Assembly (NCBI RefSeq): GCF_014191725.1
Contig: NZ_JACHWZ010000028.1
Span: 1 to 59,220 of the forward strand
Source: Microbulbifer rhizosphaerae
GTDB taxonomy: Bacteria > Pseudomonadota > Gammaproteobacteria > Pseudomonadales > Cellvibrionaceae
Direction: 5' to 3'
Length of the DNA stretch: 59,220 bases
A program made the position numbers and the translations under genes. Below the pieces are notes generated by a model. That model worked only from the letters and a program-made list of their open reading frames with translations, searched no databases and was not told where the DNA came from. This document shows, in pieces, positions 48,141 to 57,759 of the stretch. Position 1 is the stretch's first letter; every line of letters starts with the position of its first letter.

Positions 48141-49124
48141 CTAGGAATTCAGCCACTCGTCCATTGCCTGCAGTATCCGGTGCCGGTAGGGCTGGGTCTC
48201 GTTGATCATCTGGTGGCGCGCGCCGCGCACTATCACCCGCTTGCTGTTGGGAAAGCGGTCGCGCACGACGCGCATGTTGTAGCGCCAGGAGACGGTCTCG
48301 TCGCCGGTGCCCTGCAGCACCAGAATCGGTTTGGGATTTTTCGCGGTCTTGGGAAAGGTGTTGAGCCAGTCCACCATGGCGGTGAGCCAGCGCATGGACA
48401 TCACCGGAGACTGAAGCGGGTCCCGGTGTGCCTGGCGGCGGGCGAACTCGGCATCGTGGGTATTGATGTTGAAGCCGCGGTCTGGATTCGCCAGAAAGAA
48501 GCGGCCCAGGTAATACCGCCACTTGCGCAGCTGCCAGCGCGCCGGGCGCACCAGCGGCGCCAGCAGGAAGATTTTGTCGAACGGCTGCCAGCAGCTGTAT
48601 TGCAGGTAGGCCAGCAGCGCGGCGCCGCCGGTGCTTTGCCCGAGGGCGTGCCAGGGGCCCGGCAGCTTGTCGCGGGCGATATGCAGCAGTGCCTCCAATG
48701 CCTGCCGGTACTGCAAAAAGGTATCGATGGCCACCGGCTCGCCGCTGGAAAGACCGTGGCCCGGGAAATCGAAGATCACCACATTGAGCTCGCGCTCCAG
48801 GCCGAAGCGAATGGCCGAACCGTAAATGCCGGTATGATCGAAATAGCCGTGGCAGATAAACAGGGTACCGCGGGGCTTTTCCACCAGCCAGTACTGGGCC
48901 ACCAGCTCAAAACCCGCCGCCTCGAAAGTGCCCACCCCGGTTCTGTGGGCCAGGGGAAACTGCAGGTCGTAGTAGTTGCGGTACTCCTGCAGGGCCGGCA
49001 GCAGCGGGCCCTCATCGTTGCCGCTGAAATCCAGCTCGGGCAGTTGCTCGCGCAGGGCCGAATAGTCCGGGCGCTTGATGACCGGGCTGTGTTCGACGGT
49101 GGTGATATCTTGCAGTAGGTCCAT
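48141..49124 (-). CDS. alpha/beta hydrolase, lysophospholipase-like
   Basis: 327 residues. S33-type (monoacylglycerol lipase-like) hydrolase: TLFICHGYFDHTGIYGSAIR (HG oxyanion motif), FDFPGHGLSSGEP, nucleophile elbow ALGQSTGGAALL, LVLQGTGDETVSW (Asp) and RGARHQMINE (His). The Gly-x-Ser-x-Gly reads GQSTG, usual for this group. No signal peptide. It probably deacylates lysophospholipids or monoacylglycerols. Single gene. Confidence 0.85.
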   Translation of the reverse strand: MDLLQDITTVEHSPVIKRPDYSALREQLPELDFSGNDEGPLLPALQEYRNYYDLQFPLAHRTGVGTFEAAGFELVAQYWLVEKPRGTLFICHGYFDHTGIYGSAIRFGLERELNVVIFDFPGHGLSSGEPVAIDTFLQYRQALEALLHIARDKLPGPWHALGQSTGGAALLAYLQYSCWQPFDKIFLLAPLVRPARWQLRKWRYYLGRFFLANPDRGFNINTHDAEFARRQAHRDPLQSPVMSMRWLTAMVDWLNTFPKTAKNPKPILVLQGTGDETVSWRYNMRVVRDRFPNSKRVIVRGARHQMINETQPYRHRILQAMDEWLNS

Positions 49125-49145
49125 TGGATCAATGGTACTGCATTA

Positions 49146-49190
49146 GCGGGCCTGCGGCCCGCTTTGCGGAGCTGGAGCTCCGCGGTCCCA
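49146..49190. repeat. double hairpin, GGGCC/GGAGCTCC type
   Basis: GCGGGCCTGCGGCCCGC is followed by GCGGAGCTGGAGCTCCGC and GGTCCC. The same two blocks in the opposite order occur at 25230-25272, and relatives lie at 23546-23600. Confidence 0.75.
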
Positions 49191-49253
49191 GGAGGCCCCC
49201 TCCCCCAGCCCCTCCCCCGCAAGCAGGAGAGGGGAGCTGATCTTTCAGGGGGA

Positions 49254-50318
49254 TTACTTGATCTGCGGCTCCAGCTCGCCGGTCTCGTAGCGCTTGGACA
49301 TATCCTCCAGGCCAACGGGGCGTATCTTGCTGGCATTGCCGGCGGTGCCGAAAGCCTCGTAGCGGGCCATGCAGATGTCCCTCATGGCCTCTATGGTGGC
49401 TTTGAGGAATTTGCGCGGGTCGAACTCGGAGGGGTTCTGGGCCAGGAAGCGGCGGGTTGCGCCGGTGGAGGCCAGGCGCAGGTCGGTGTCCACATTCACC
49501 TTGCGCACGCCGTGCTTGATGCCCTCGCAGATCTGCTCCACCGGCACGCCGTAGGTCTCGGGAATCTCGCCGCCGAATTCATTGATGATGGCCAGCCACT
49601 CCTGGGGCACCGAGGAGGAGCCGTGCATCACCAAGTGGGTGTCGGGAATCCGCGCGTGGATTTCCTTGATGCGGTCGATCGCCAGAATATCGCCGGTGGG
49701 CGGGCGGCTGAACTTGTAGGCGCCGTGGCTGGTGCCGCAGGCGATGGCCAGCGCATCCACCCGGGTCTTCTGCACGAAATCCGCCGCTTCTTCCGGGTCG
49801 GTCAGCAGCTGGTCGTGGGACAATTTGCCCTCGGCCCCCACGCCGTCCTCCTCGCCGGCCATACCGGTTTCCAGCGAACCCAGGCAACCCAGCTCGCCTT
49901 CCACGGACACGCCGCAGGCGTGGGCCATTTCCACCGCGCGCCGGGTGACGTCCACATTGTATTCGTAGGAGGCCGGGGTCTTGCCGTCCTCCTGCAGGGA
50001 GCCGTCCATCATTACCGAACTGAAACCCAGTTGGATGGAGCGCTGGCACACCGCCGGGCTGGTGCCGTGGTCCTGGTGCATCACCACCGGGATTTCCGGG
50101 AACTCCTCGATGGCGGCGAGGATCAGGTGGCGCAGGAAGGGCGCGCCGGCGTATTTGCGCGCGCCGGCGGAGGCCTGCACGATCACCGGCGAATCGGTCT
50201 GCTTCGCCGCCTCCATGATCGCGCGCATCTGTTCCAGGTTGTTGACGTTGAACGCGGGCACGCCGTAGCCGTATTCGGCAGCGTGGTCCAGCAGTTGGCG
50301 CAAGCTGATTAGGGCCAT
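49254..50318 (-). CDS. fba: class II fructose-1,6-bisphosphate aldolase
   Basis: 354 residues, zinc-dependent aldolase of the Calvin-cycle-type (class IIB-like) subgroup. VPAFNVNNLEQMRAIMEAA, zinc His in VVMHQDHGTSPAV, FSSVMMDGSL, EGELGCLGSLETG, ACGTSHGAYKF, LVMHGSSSVP and KVNVDTDLRLA are all conserved. It interconverts fructose-1,6-bisphosphate with DHAP and glyceraldehyde-3-phosphate. It lies 126 bp downstream of pgk on the same strand, a common gammaproteobacterial order, with a perfect palindrome between them. Confidence 0.95.
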   Translation of the reverse strand: MALISLRQLLDHAAEYGYGVPAFNVNNLEQMRAIMEAAKQTDSPVIVQASAGARKYAGAPFLRHLILAAIEEFPEIPVVMHQDHGTSPAVCQRSIQLGFSSVMMDGSLQEDGKTPASYEYNVDVTRRAVEMAHACGVSVEGELGCLGSLETGMAGEEDGVGAEGKLSHDQLLTDPEEAADFVQKTRVDALAIACGTSHGAYKFSRPPTGDILAIDRIKEIHARIPDTHLVMHGSSSVPQEWLAIINEFGGEIPETYGVPVEQICEGIKHGVRKVNVDTDLRLASTGATRRFLAQNPSEFDPRKFLKATIEAMRDICMARYEAFGTAGNASKIRPVGLEDMSKRYETGELEPQIK

Positions 50319-50383
50319 AAAAAATTCCTGTCTCGTCTCGGTGCGAAATGCTAAAAGCTAATAATTATTTTTGATGGTTTGTT

Positions 50384-50431
50384 TGTAGGAGCGGCCGCTG
50401 GCCGCGATCGCGGCCAGCGGCCGCTCCTACA
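50384..50431. repeat. 48-bp perfect palindrome between pgk and fba
   Basis: The 24 bases TGTAGGAGCGGCCGCTGGCC plus GCGA are followed immediately by their exact reverse complement, with no spacer. It is the most compact member of the GTAGGAGCGGCC family. Confidence 0.95.
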
Positions 50432-50444
50432 GGAAACATATCGG

Positions 50445-51608
50445 TCAGTCTTGGGCGCGGGATTCGAGAATCTCCACTGCGGGCAGTGTCTTGCCCTCCA
50501 CATATTCCAGGAAGGCGCCGCCGCCGGTGGAGATGTAGGAGACCTTGTCGGTGATACCGTACTTGTCCACCGCCGCCAGGGTGTCGCCGCCGCCGGCGAT
50601 GGAGAAGGCATCGCTCTCGGCGATGGCTTTCGAGAGGCGCTCGGTGCCACCGCCGAACTGGTCGAATTCGAACACTCCCACCGGGCCGTTCCAGATAATG
50701 GTTTTCGCCCCGCGCAGTATTTCCTCGAGCTTTTCCGAGGATTGCGGGCCGATATCGAAAATCATATCGTCCGCGGCCACCTCGTCGGCGGGTTTGGTTT
50801 CCGCTTCGGCGGATTCGCTGAACTCCTTGCCGGTCACCACGTCCACCGGCAGCGGGATATCGCATTTCTGCATCAGGCTGCTCGCGGTATCCACCAGGTC
50901 GTGCTCGCACAGGGACTTGCCCACCGGCTTGCCGGCCGCGGCGAGGAAGGTGTTGGCGATGCCGCCGCCCACGATCAGCTGGTCCACTTTATCTGCGAGG
51001 GTCTCCAGCACGCTGAGCTTGGTGGAGACCTTGGAACCGCCGACGATCGCCACCATCGGCCGCGCGGGATTGGCCAGGGCCTTCTGCAGCGCATCCAGTT
51101 CCTCTGCCAGCAGCGGGCCGGCACAGGCCACCGGGGCATATTTGGCCACGCCGTGGGTGGAGGCCTGGGCGCGGTGGGCGGTGCCGAAGGCGTCCATCAC
51201 AAAGATATCGCACAGGCTCGCATAGGCGCGGGCCAGTTGCTCGTCGTCCTTCTTCTCGCCGGGGTTGAAACGCACATTTTCCAGCAGCGCCACTTCGCCG
51301 TCGGCCAGCTCTACACCTTCGCGCCACTCCTTGACCAGCGGCACCTCGCACCCCAATAGTTTCCCCAGATGAGCGGCCACCGGGGCCAGGGAGAACTCTT
51401 CCTCGTATTCGCCCTCGGTGGGGCGGCCCAGGTGGGACATCAGCAGCACCCTGGCGCCGGCGTCTACAGCGGCCTGAATAGTGGGCAGGGCGGCGCGAAT
51501 ACGGGCGTCGGAGGTGACCGCGCCGTCTTTTATCGGCACGTTCAAGTCTTCGCGAATCAGCAGGCGCTTGCCTTTCAGGTCCAGATCCTTCATCAGTTTG
51601 ACCGCCAT
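50445..51608 (-). CDS. pgk: phosphoglycerate kinase
   Basis: 387 residues, the standard length. It makes ATP from 1,3-bisphosphoglycerate. Substrate-binding [15 protein letters not shown] and [48 protein letters not shown], and nucleotide-binding [18 protein letters not shown] and [10 protein letters not shown] are all present. It is upstream of fba on the same strand; the two may share a transcript through the palindromic gap, or the palindrome may lower fba expression. Confidence 0.97.
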   Translation of the reverse strand: [387 protein letters not shown]

Positions 51609-51796
51609 TGCCAGTCCCCTCTGTTCTGTGGAAAAAGTGGGCGCGGATTATACCAACTGCGCCGGCCCGCCGCCGCCCCGGTGGCACCTGATATCGTTAC
51701 CACGCGGTGTGGCCGCAAAAGACCGGCTGAAAGGCCAATTGCCCCGCCGGCCACCGCTCCCTACCATTGCCCGGAAACGGACAGGGAGATACTTCC

Positions 51797-52576
51797 ATGG
51801 GCAGGCGGCACAAGGTGACCTTTCCCGGCGGCAGCGGCGCGCGGCTGGCCGGCATACTGGAAGTTCCGGCGAAGGGGCCGCAGCGCGCCACTGCTCTCTT
51901 CGCCCACTGCTTTACTTGTGGCAAGGACGTGCTGGCCGCCTCGCGCATCGCCCGCCGGCTGGCGGAGCTGGGCTACGCGGTGTTGCGCTTCGACTTCACC
52001 GGGCTGGGGAATAGCGAGGGGGACTTCGCCGACACCAACTTCTCCTCCAATGTGGCGGATCTGCTCGCCGCCGCCGAATTCCTGCGCCGCGAGCAGCGGC
52101 CGCCGGAACTGCTGCTGGGCCACAGCCTGGGCGGCGCAGCGGTACTCGCCGCGGCCGGCGCGATTCCCGAAGCCCGCGCCATCGCCACCATCGCCGCCCC
52201 CGCCGATGCCGAACACGTCACCCGCCAGTTCGCGGACTCCGTGGATACCATCCTGCGCGAGGGGCAGGCGGAAGTGCAGCTGGGCGGGCGGCCCTTCGTG
52301 ATCCGCAAGCAGTTTCTCGACGACCTGCAGCGGCGCAGGTCCGGCCATATCCGCAACCTGGACCGGCCGCTGCTGATCTACCACTCGCCGCTGGACAATA
52401 TGGTCTCCGTGGACGAGGCGGCGGAAATCTACAACCGCGCCATGCACCCGAAGAGCTTTATCAGCCTGGACGACGCCGACCATCTGCTAACCCGCCAGAA
52501 GGACGCGGATTACATCGCCGACACCCTGGCCGCCTGGGTCGGACGCTACCTGCCACAGCGAGGAACCACAGAATGA
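51797..52576 (+). CDS. alpha/beta hydrolase (OsmC-fusion-type hydrolase domain)
   Basis: 259 residues from ATG 51797 (GGGAG upstream). Hydrolase core: TALFAHCFTCGKDVLAASRI, RLAELGYAVLRFDFTGLGNS, nucleophile elbow LLGHSLGGAAVL, LIYHSPLDNMVSV and LDDADHLLTRQ (His). The FTCGKD segment is the one usually seen in hydrolases linked to OsmC proteins; here no OsmC domain follows. It overlaps the CPXCG gene (ATGA), so the two form a pair. Confidence 0.85.
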   Translation: MGRRHKVTFPGGSGARLAGILEVPAKGPQRATALFAHCFTCGKDVLAASRIARRLAELGYAVLRFDFTGLGNSEGDFADTNFSSNVADLLAAAEFLRREQRPPELLLGHSLGGAAVLAAAGAIPEARAIATIAAPADAEHVTRQFADSVDTILREGQAEVQLGGRPFVIRKQFLDDLQRRRSGHIRNLDRPLLIYHSPLDNMVSVDEAAEIYNRAMHPKSFISLDDADHLLTRQKDADYIADTLAAWVGRYLPQRGTTE

Positions 52577-52770
52577 TCCCGGGACTGGAAGAGCATCGCG
52601 CCAGTTGCCCTTATTGCGGCGAACCCATCACCCTGGTGGTGGACCGCTCCGTGGGCACGCAGACCACTATCGAAGACTGTTCAGTGTGCTGCCGCCCGGT
52701 AGTGGTGGTCGTCAGCGAAGACAGCGACGGCAACCTGCAGTTGGCCGTGCAGAGCGAGGACGACGCTTAG
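52573..52770 (+). CDS. CPXCG-motif cysteine-rich protein
   Basis: 65 residues. Two zinc-knuckle-like pairs: CPYCGEPITLVVD near the start and DCSVCCRPVVVVV, which match the small CPXCG family. Function unknown; probably binds a metal in the cytoplasm. The start overlaps the hydrolase stop. Confidence 0.85.
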   Translation: MIPGLEEHRASCPYCGEPITLVVDRSVGTQTTIEDCSVCCRPVVVVVSEDSDGNLQLAVQSEDDA

Positions 52771-52796
52771 CCCCAATGCTGTGTTAGGAAAAACCT

Positions 52797-52850
52797 CCCC
52801 GCCGCTCCTACAAAAGTGACCTAACTCGACAGTATTGCGCTTAGCCCCCG
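52797..52850. repeat. half hairpin repeat with conserved tail
   Basis: CCGCCGCTCCTACA is followed by AAAGTGACCTAACTCGACAG and TATTGCGCTTAG, a variant of the tail at 45376-45410. The matching left arm is missing here. Confidence 0.6.
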
Positions 52851-52921
52851 TCGCAGTTTGCCAGCAACGGCGACGGCCGGTATAAAGGTCCGGGAAAATA
52901 ACCAGGAAAAAGGAATTCGCC

Positions 52922-55756
52922 ATGAAAAGTTTTTCCCGCAGCTGCCTGGCTGTCGCACTGCCACTGTTGCTGAGCGCCTGCGAAGAGCCCCGGCAGTCCG
53001 CCACACCCGCCAGTACTGAGGCAACCCCGGCCGCCGCCCCGGCTGTCGAAACCAAGGCCCCGGAATCCCTCTCCATTGCCTACGAAAAATTCACCCTGGA
53101 CAACGGCCTGCGCGTCATCGTGCACGAGGACCCCAAGGCGCCGATCGTCTCCGTGGGGGTCTGGTACCACGTGGGCTCCAAGGATGAAAAGCCCGGGCGC
53201 ACAGGCTTCGCGCACCTGTTCGAGCACCTGATGTTCAACGGCTCTGAAAACTACGACGACGAATTCTTCAAGCCCTTCGAGCAGGCCGGCGCCACCGGCA
53301 TGAACGGCACCACCTGGCTCGACCGCACCAACTATTTCGAGACGGTGCCCAAGAACGCGCTGGATATGGCCCTATGGATGGAGTCCGACCGCATGGGCCA
53401 CCTGCTCGGCGCCATCACTCAAGAGAAACTCGACGAGCAGCGCGGCGTGGTGCAAAACGAGAAGCGCCAGGGGCAGAATCAGCCCTACGGGAAAGTCTGG
53501 GAGCAGATGCAGAAGGCCATCTTCCCCGAGGGACACCCCTATTCCTGGACCACCATCGGCTCCATGGAGGACCTGAACGCCGCGTCACTGGACGACGTGC
53601 ACCAGTGGTTCAAGACCTACTATGGCGCTGCCAACACCGTGCTGGTGCTGGCCGGCGATATCGATGTGCAGACCGCGAAGGAAAAAGTAGGCAACTACTT
53701 CGCCGATATTCCCGCCGGCCCGCCCCTGGTGAAGAAGAAAGCCTGGATCGCCAAACGCGACCAGTCCTCCCGCGAACAGATGTTCGACCGCGTGGCCCAA
53801 TCGCGCCTGTACAAGGTGTGGAACACCCCCAACCTGAGCCACGCGGACGCCAACGCGGTGGCTCTGGCCGCGGCGGTGCTGGGCGAGGGCAAGAATTCGC
53901 GCCTGTACAAGCGCTTGGTCTACAAAGATCAGCTGGCCACCAACGCTTCGGTCAACCTGTATGAATTCGAGCTGGCCTCGATCTTCCAGGTGGTCGCCGA
54001 TGCCAAGCCCGGCGTGGAGCTGGCCGAGGTGGAGAAGGCCATCGATGAGGAGGTGGCGCGCTTCCTGGAAGAGGGCCCCACCGCCGAGGAACTGCAGCGG
54101 GTCAATATGAGCGCCTACGCCAGCGTCGCCCGCAGCCTGGAACAGATCGGCGGCTGGAGCGGCAAGGGAGTCACCCTGGCCCGCGGCGAACTCTACCTGG
54201 GCGATCCCAACGCCGCCCTCAAGGCCCTGGCCGAGAAGCAGCAACTGACCCCGCAGCAGGTGCGGGCAGCGGCGCAAGAGTGGCTGTCCAGCGGCGACTA
54301 CAACCTGGAAGTGCATCCCTTTCCCGAGTACAAGACCGCCGCCGCCGGCGCCGATCGCTCACAACTGCCGCAGCCGGGGGAATTCCCCTCGGTGCCTTTT
54401 CCGGAGCTCCAGACCGCGGAACTGGCCAACGGTCTGAAGGTGGTATTGGCGGAGCGCCACGCGGTGCCGGTGGTGGATCTACAGATATTGTTCGACGCCG
54501 GCTACGCCGCGGACCAGGGCAAGAAGCTGGGCACCGCCAGCTATGCCATGTCCATGCTCAAGGAGGGCGCCGGCGAGCTGGGCGCGCTGGAAATCAGCGA
54601 GCGGGAGGAACTGCTGGGCGCGCAGATCGGCGCGGGGGCGGATATCGACACCTCCACGGTGCGCCTCAACGCGCTGGCCGACAACCTGGACGAATCCATG
54701 GCCCTGTTCGCCGACGTGGTGTTGCGCCCGCAGTTTTCCGAAGAGGAAATCGAGCGCAAGCGCGGCCGCTGGCTGGCGGGCATCCAGCAGGAGAAGACCA
54801 AGCCGATACAGATGGCCCTGCGCAGCCTGCCGCCACTGCTCTACGGCGAGGACCACGCCTACGGCGTGCCCTTTACCGGCAGCGGAACCGAGGAGTCCAT
54901 CCAGTCCCTGACCCGCGACGACCTGGTGCAATACCATGAGACCTGGTTGCGCCCGGACAACGCCACCCTGCTGGCGGTGGGCGATATCACCATGGACGCG
55001 CTCAAGGCACAGCTGGAAAAGCACTTCGCCGACTGGCAGAAACCCGAGACCCCGCTGCCGCGGAAAAACCTGGCGCAGATCGCCCATCCGGACAGCGCCC
55101 GCGTCTACCTGATCAACAAGCCCGGCGCCGAGCAGTCGATCATTATCGGCGGCCTGCTCGCACCTTCGGAGAAAATGCCCCGGGCCGAGGCCATGCATAT
55201 GATGAACGACATCATCGGCGGCACCTTTACCGCGCGCATCAATATGAACCTGCGCGAGGAGAAGCACTGGGCCTACGGTGCCTACTCCTTCCTGACCGGT
55301 GCCGTGGGCCAGCAGCCCTACCTAGTGTACGCACCGGTGCAGACGGACAAGACCAAGGAGTCCCTGGCGGAACTGCAGAAGGAGCTGAATGCCTATATCG
55401 CCGATCGGCCGGCGCAGCAGGACGAACTGGAGAAAATCAAAAGCAAGCGGATCAACGAACTGCCCGGCCGCTTCGAGACCATCGCCGCGGTGGCCGGCGC
55501 CGCAGCGAATATCGTCATCTACGGGCACCCGCTGGACTACATGGACGGCTACGCGCAGCGGATTCGCGACATAGACCTGGAGCGGGTGCACCAGCTGGCG
55601 GGAGAGGTGATCAAGCCCGACCACTTCACCTGGGTGATCGTCGGCGACAAGGAGAAGATCGCCGCCGGCATCGAATCACTGGATATCGGCCCCGTGGCTG
55701 AGCTGGACGCGGATGGCAAGCAGCTCGACGAGCCGGCCGTAGCGAGCGATCAGTAA
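52922..55756 (+). CDS. M16 family zinc peptidase, lipoprotein
   Basis: 944 residues. Lipoprotein signal with lipobox LLLSAC. Two M16 repeats: the first has the inverted zinc motif in FAHLFEHLMFNGSE (H98, E101, H102) and a distal Glu in LDEQRGVVQNEKRQ; the second (from ~residue 490) lacks the HxxEH motif (ASYAMSMLKEG) as is normal for the non-catalytic half. The layout resembles bacterial PqqL/YmxG-like pitrilysins. It degrades small peptides in the periplasm. Single gene. Confidence 0.92.
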   Translation: MKSFSRSCLAVALPLLLSACEEPRQSATPASTEATPAAAPAVETKAPESLSIAYEKFTLDNGLRVIVHEDPKAPIVSVGVWYHVGSKDEKPGRTGFAHLFEHLMFNGSENYDDEFFKPFEQAGATGMNGTTWLDRTNYFETVPKNALDMALWMESDRMGHLLGAITQEKLDEQRGVVQNEKRQGQNQPYGKVWEQMQKAIFPEGHPYSWTTIGSMEDLNAASLDDVHQWFKTYYGAANTVLVLAGDIDVQTAKEKVGNYFADIPAGPPLVKKKAWIAKRDQSSREQMFDRVAQSRLYKVWNTPNLSHADANAVALAAAVLGEGKNSRLYKRLVYKDQLATNASVNLYEFELASIFQVVADAKPGVELAEVEKAIDEEVARFLEEGPTAEELQRVNMSAYASVARSLEQIGGWSGKGVTLARGELYLGDPNAALKALAEKQQLTPQQVRAAAQEWLSSGDYNLEVHPFPEYKTAAAGADRSQLPQPGEFPSVPFPELQTAELANGLKVVLAERHAVPVVDLQILFDAGYAADQGKKLGTASYAMSMLKEGAGELGALEISEREELLGAQIGAGADIDTSTVRLNALADNLDESMALFADVVLRPQFSEEEIERKRGRWLAGIQQEKTKPIQMALRSLPPLLYGEDHAYGVPFTGSGTEESIQSLTRDDLVQYHETWLRPDNATLLAVGDITMDALKAQLEKHFADWQKPETPLPRKNLAQIAHPDSARVYLINKPGAEQSIIIGGLLAPSEKMPRAEAMHMMNDIIGGTFTARINMNLREEKHWAYGAYSFLTGAVGQQPYLVYAPVQTDKTKESLAELQKELNAYIADRPAQQDELEKIKSKRINELPGRFETIAAVAGAAANIVIYGHPLDYMDGYAQRIRDIDLERVHQLAGEVIKPDHFTWVIVGDKEKIAAGIESLDIGPVAELDADGKQLDEPAVASDQ

Positions 55757-55769
55757 CCCTCCCACCCCC

Positions 55770-55875
55770 TGTAGGAGCGGTCCGGCCGGGAGCGGTCCGG
55801 CCGGGAGCGGCCGCTGGCCGCGATCGATTTTAGCTACGAAGCCGAGTCAGATCGCGGCCACCGGCCGCTCCTACA
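55770..55875. repeat. GTAGGAGCGGCC hairpin repeat with tandem insertion
   Basis: The left arm contains a doubled unit GGAGCGGTCCGGCCG before the normal GGAGCGGCCGCTGGCC; the right arm is GGCCACCGGCCGCTCCTACA. It lies downstream of the M16 gene. Confidence 0.8.
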
Positions 55876-56217
55876 GCGCTTATTCACAAGATTACAGCGC
55901 CAGGGAGGGCGACCTCCCATTTCCTTCAGATAGTACTTTTGTACATAGACAAACAGCAGCCCCTAGGGGGTGAGACGAACCTGGCGAACCCTCCCACAGG
56001 CATAAAACGTCCCCTCACCAGAATACTTTTCAGAAATAGTCATCACATCACACAACTGAAACATTCCAATTGGCGCCAATATCCTGCCTGTTATCTTTCG
56101 CTCCATCGCCACCAGCAGTCGGCGGCGCCGCATTCTCCAATCGAATGCGCAGGTGCCGCCGGGAGGCAGACCATTCCAATAACTAGATACGCTGAACACT
56201 TACTGTGGAGCACTACA
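55876..56217. other. leader region of the subtilisin gene
   Basis: About 340 bp before the peptidase start. The frame is open back to 55939 but the translation is not protein-like and has no signal. A small hairpin AGTACTTTTGTAC lies near 55930. A GGAG precedes the ATG at 56218. No other gene was seen. Confidence 0.45.
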
Positions 56218-57759
56218 ATGACAAACAAGTTACCTCTCTTTGCCGCCAGCGCCCTGGCGTTGGCCCTCTCGGCCCAGGCCAGTGCCGATAACGACCGCTA
56301 TATCATCAAGTTCAAGGAAGGCAAGGGCCCCGCGATCCAGGCACAGATGAAACAGCACGGCGGCCGTGTCGCCCTGGGGCTGGAGAAGCGCAACGCCGTT
56401 GCCGCCCACCTGCCGGAGAAAGCCCTGCAGGCACTGCAGAACAACCCGAACGTGGAGTATGTGGAAGAAGACGTCAAACGCTACCTGATGGCCCAGAGCG
56501 TGCCCTACGGAATCCCCATGGTGCAGGCGGACCAGGTGAGCGACGTCCTGGCCGGCAACCGCACCGTGTGCATCATCGACTCCGGTTACAACATCGCCCA
56601 TGAAGATTTGTCCGGCAATGCCGTCACCGGCACCAGCGATTCCGGCACCGGCAACTGGTACGAGGATCAGGACGGCCACGGCACCCACGTAGCCGGCACC
56701 ATCGCCGCCATCAACAACAGCGTGGGCGTGGTGGGTGTGATGCCCAGTGCCAACATCAACCTGCATATCGTCAAGGTGTTCAACGCCGATGGCTGGGGCT
56801 ATTCATCCTCCCTGGTGGCGGCCGCCGACACCTGTGTCAGCAACGGCGCCAACGTGATCAATATGAGCCTGGGCGGCGAGCGCGCCTCCAGAACAGAAGA
56901 GCGCGCATTTGCCGATATCTATAATACCGCCGGGGTTCTGTCCATCGCCGCCGCCGGCAACGACGGCAACACCCGCCACTCCTACCCGGCCTCCTACGAC
57001 TCGGTGGTTTCCGTGGCCGCCATCGACAGCAACAAGGCTGTCGCCGACTTCTCCCAGCAGACCGACCAAGTGGAACTCTCCGGCCCCGGCGTGGAGGTGC
57101 TCTCCTCGGTGCCCATGGGCACGGGCCTTGACACCTCCCTGACCGTGGCCGGAACACCGGTGGAAGCCCTGGCCATGGAGGGCAGCCCGCTGGCCTCCGC
57201 CACCGGCGCCCTGGCCGACTGCGGCACCGCCGAATCCGCCTGCACCGCGGCCGCCGACAAGGTGTGCCTGATCCAGCGCGGCAATATCAGCTTCGCCGAC
57301 AAGGTGCTCAACTGCGAGGCCGGCGGCGGGATCGCCGCGGTCATCTACAACAACGAACCGGGCATGCTCTCCGGCACCCTGGGCGAAACCGTTACCTCCA
57401 TTCCCTCCGCGGGCATCTCCGATACCGACGGCGCCGCCCTGCTGAACCAGTTGGGTGTGAGCACCACCCTGAGCGTGGAAGCCAGCGACTACGCCTACTT
57501 TAACGGCACCTCCATGGCCACACCTCACGTCGTCGGCGTCGCCGCCCTGGTGTGGAGCAACTTCCCCAACTGCGCCAACGGCGAAATCCGCGCGGCCCTG
57601 GACGCCTCTGCGGAAGACCTGGGCGCAGCCGGCCGCGACAACGCCTACGGCTACGGCCTGGTACAGGCCAAGGCCGCCGTGGATTACCTGACGGCCAACG
57701 GCTGTACCGGCACCAATCCCAGCGATGGGGGGAGCTGTAAGGGCAAGAACTGCAAATAA
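56218..57759 (+). CDS. secreted subtilisin-like (S8) serine peptidase with PA domain
   Basis: 513 residues from ATG 56218, which opens a signal peptide (MTNKLPLFAASALALALSAQ). An I9 propeptide (residues ~25-87, YIIKFKEGKG to NVEYVEEDVK) is followed by the catalytic domain: D121 (CIIDSGYN), H154 (DGHGTHVAG), oxyanion Asn in AAAGNDGN, and S432 (NGTSMATPHVVG). A PA domain (~residues 300-420, CLIQRGNISFADKVLNCEAG) is inserted between His and Ser regions. The short tail has two cysteines (GSCKGKNCK). An extracellular protease. A strong terminator follows. Confidence 0.92.
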   Translation: MTNKLPLFAASALALALSAQASADNDRYIIKFKEGKGPAIQAQMKQHGGRVALGLEKRNAVAAHLPEKALQALQNNPNVEYVEEDVKRYLMAQSVPYGIPMVQADQVSDVLAGNRTVCIIDSGYNIAHEDLSGNAVTGTSDSGTGNWYEDQDGHGTHVAGTIAAINNSVGVVGVMPSANINLHIVKVFNADGWGYSSSLVAAADTCVSNGANVINMSLGGERASRTEERAFADIYNTAGVLSIAAAGNDGNTRHSYPASYDSVVSVAAIDSNKAVADFSQQTDQVELSGPGVEVLSSVPMGTGLDTSLTVAGTPVEALAMEGSPLASATGALADCGTAESACTAAADKVCLIQRGNISFADKVLNCEAGGGIAAVIYNNEPGMLSGTLGETVTSIPSAGISDTDGAALLNQLGVSTTLSVEASDYAYFNGTSMATPHVVGVAALVWSNFPNCANGEIRAALDASAEDLGAAGRDNAYGYGLVQAKAAVDYLTANGCTGTNPSDGGSCKGKNCK

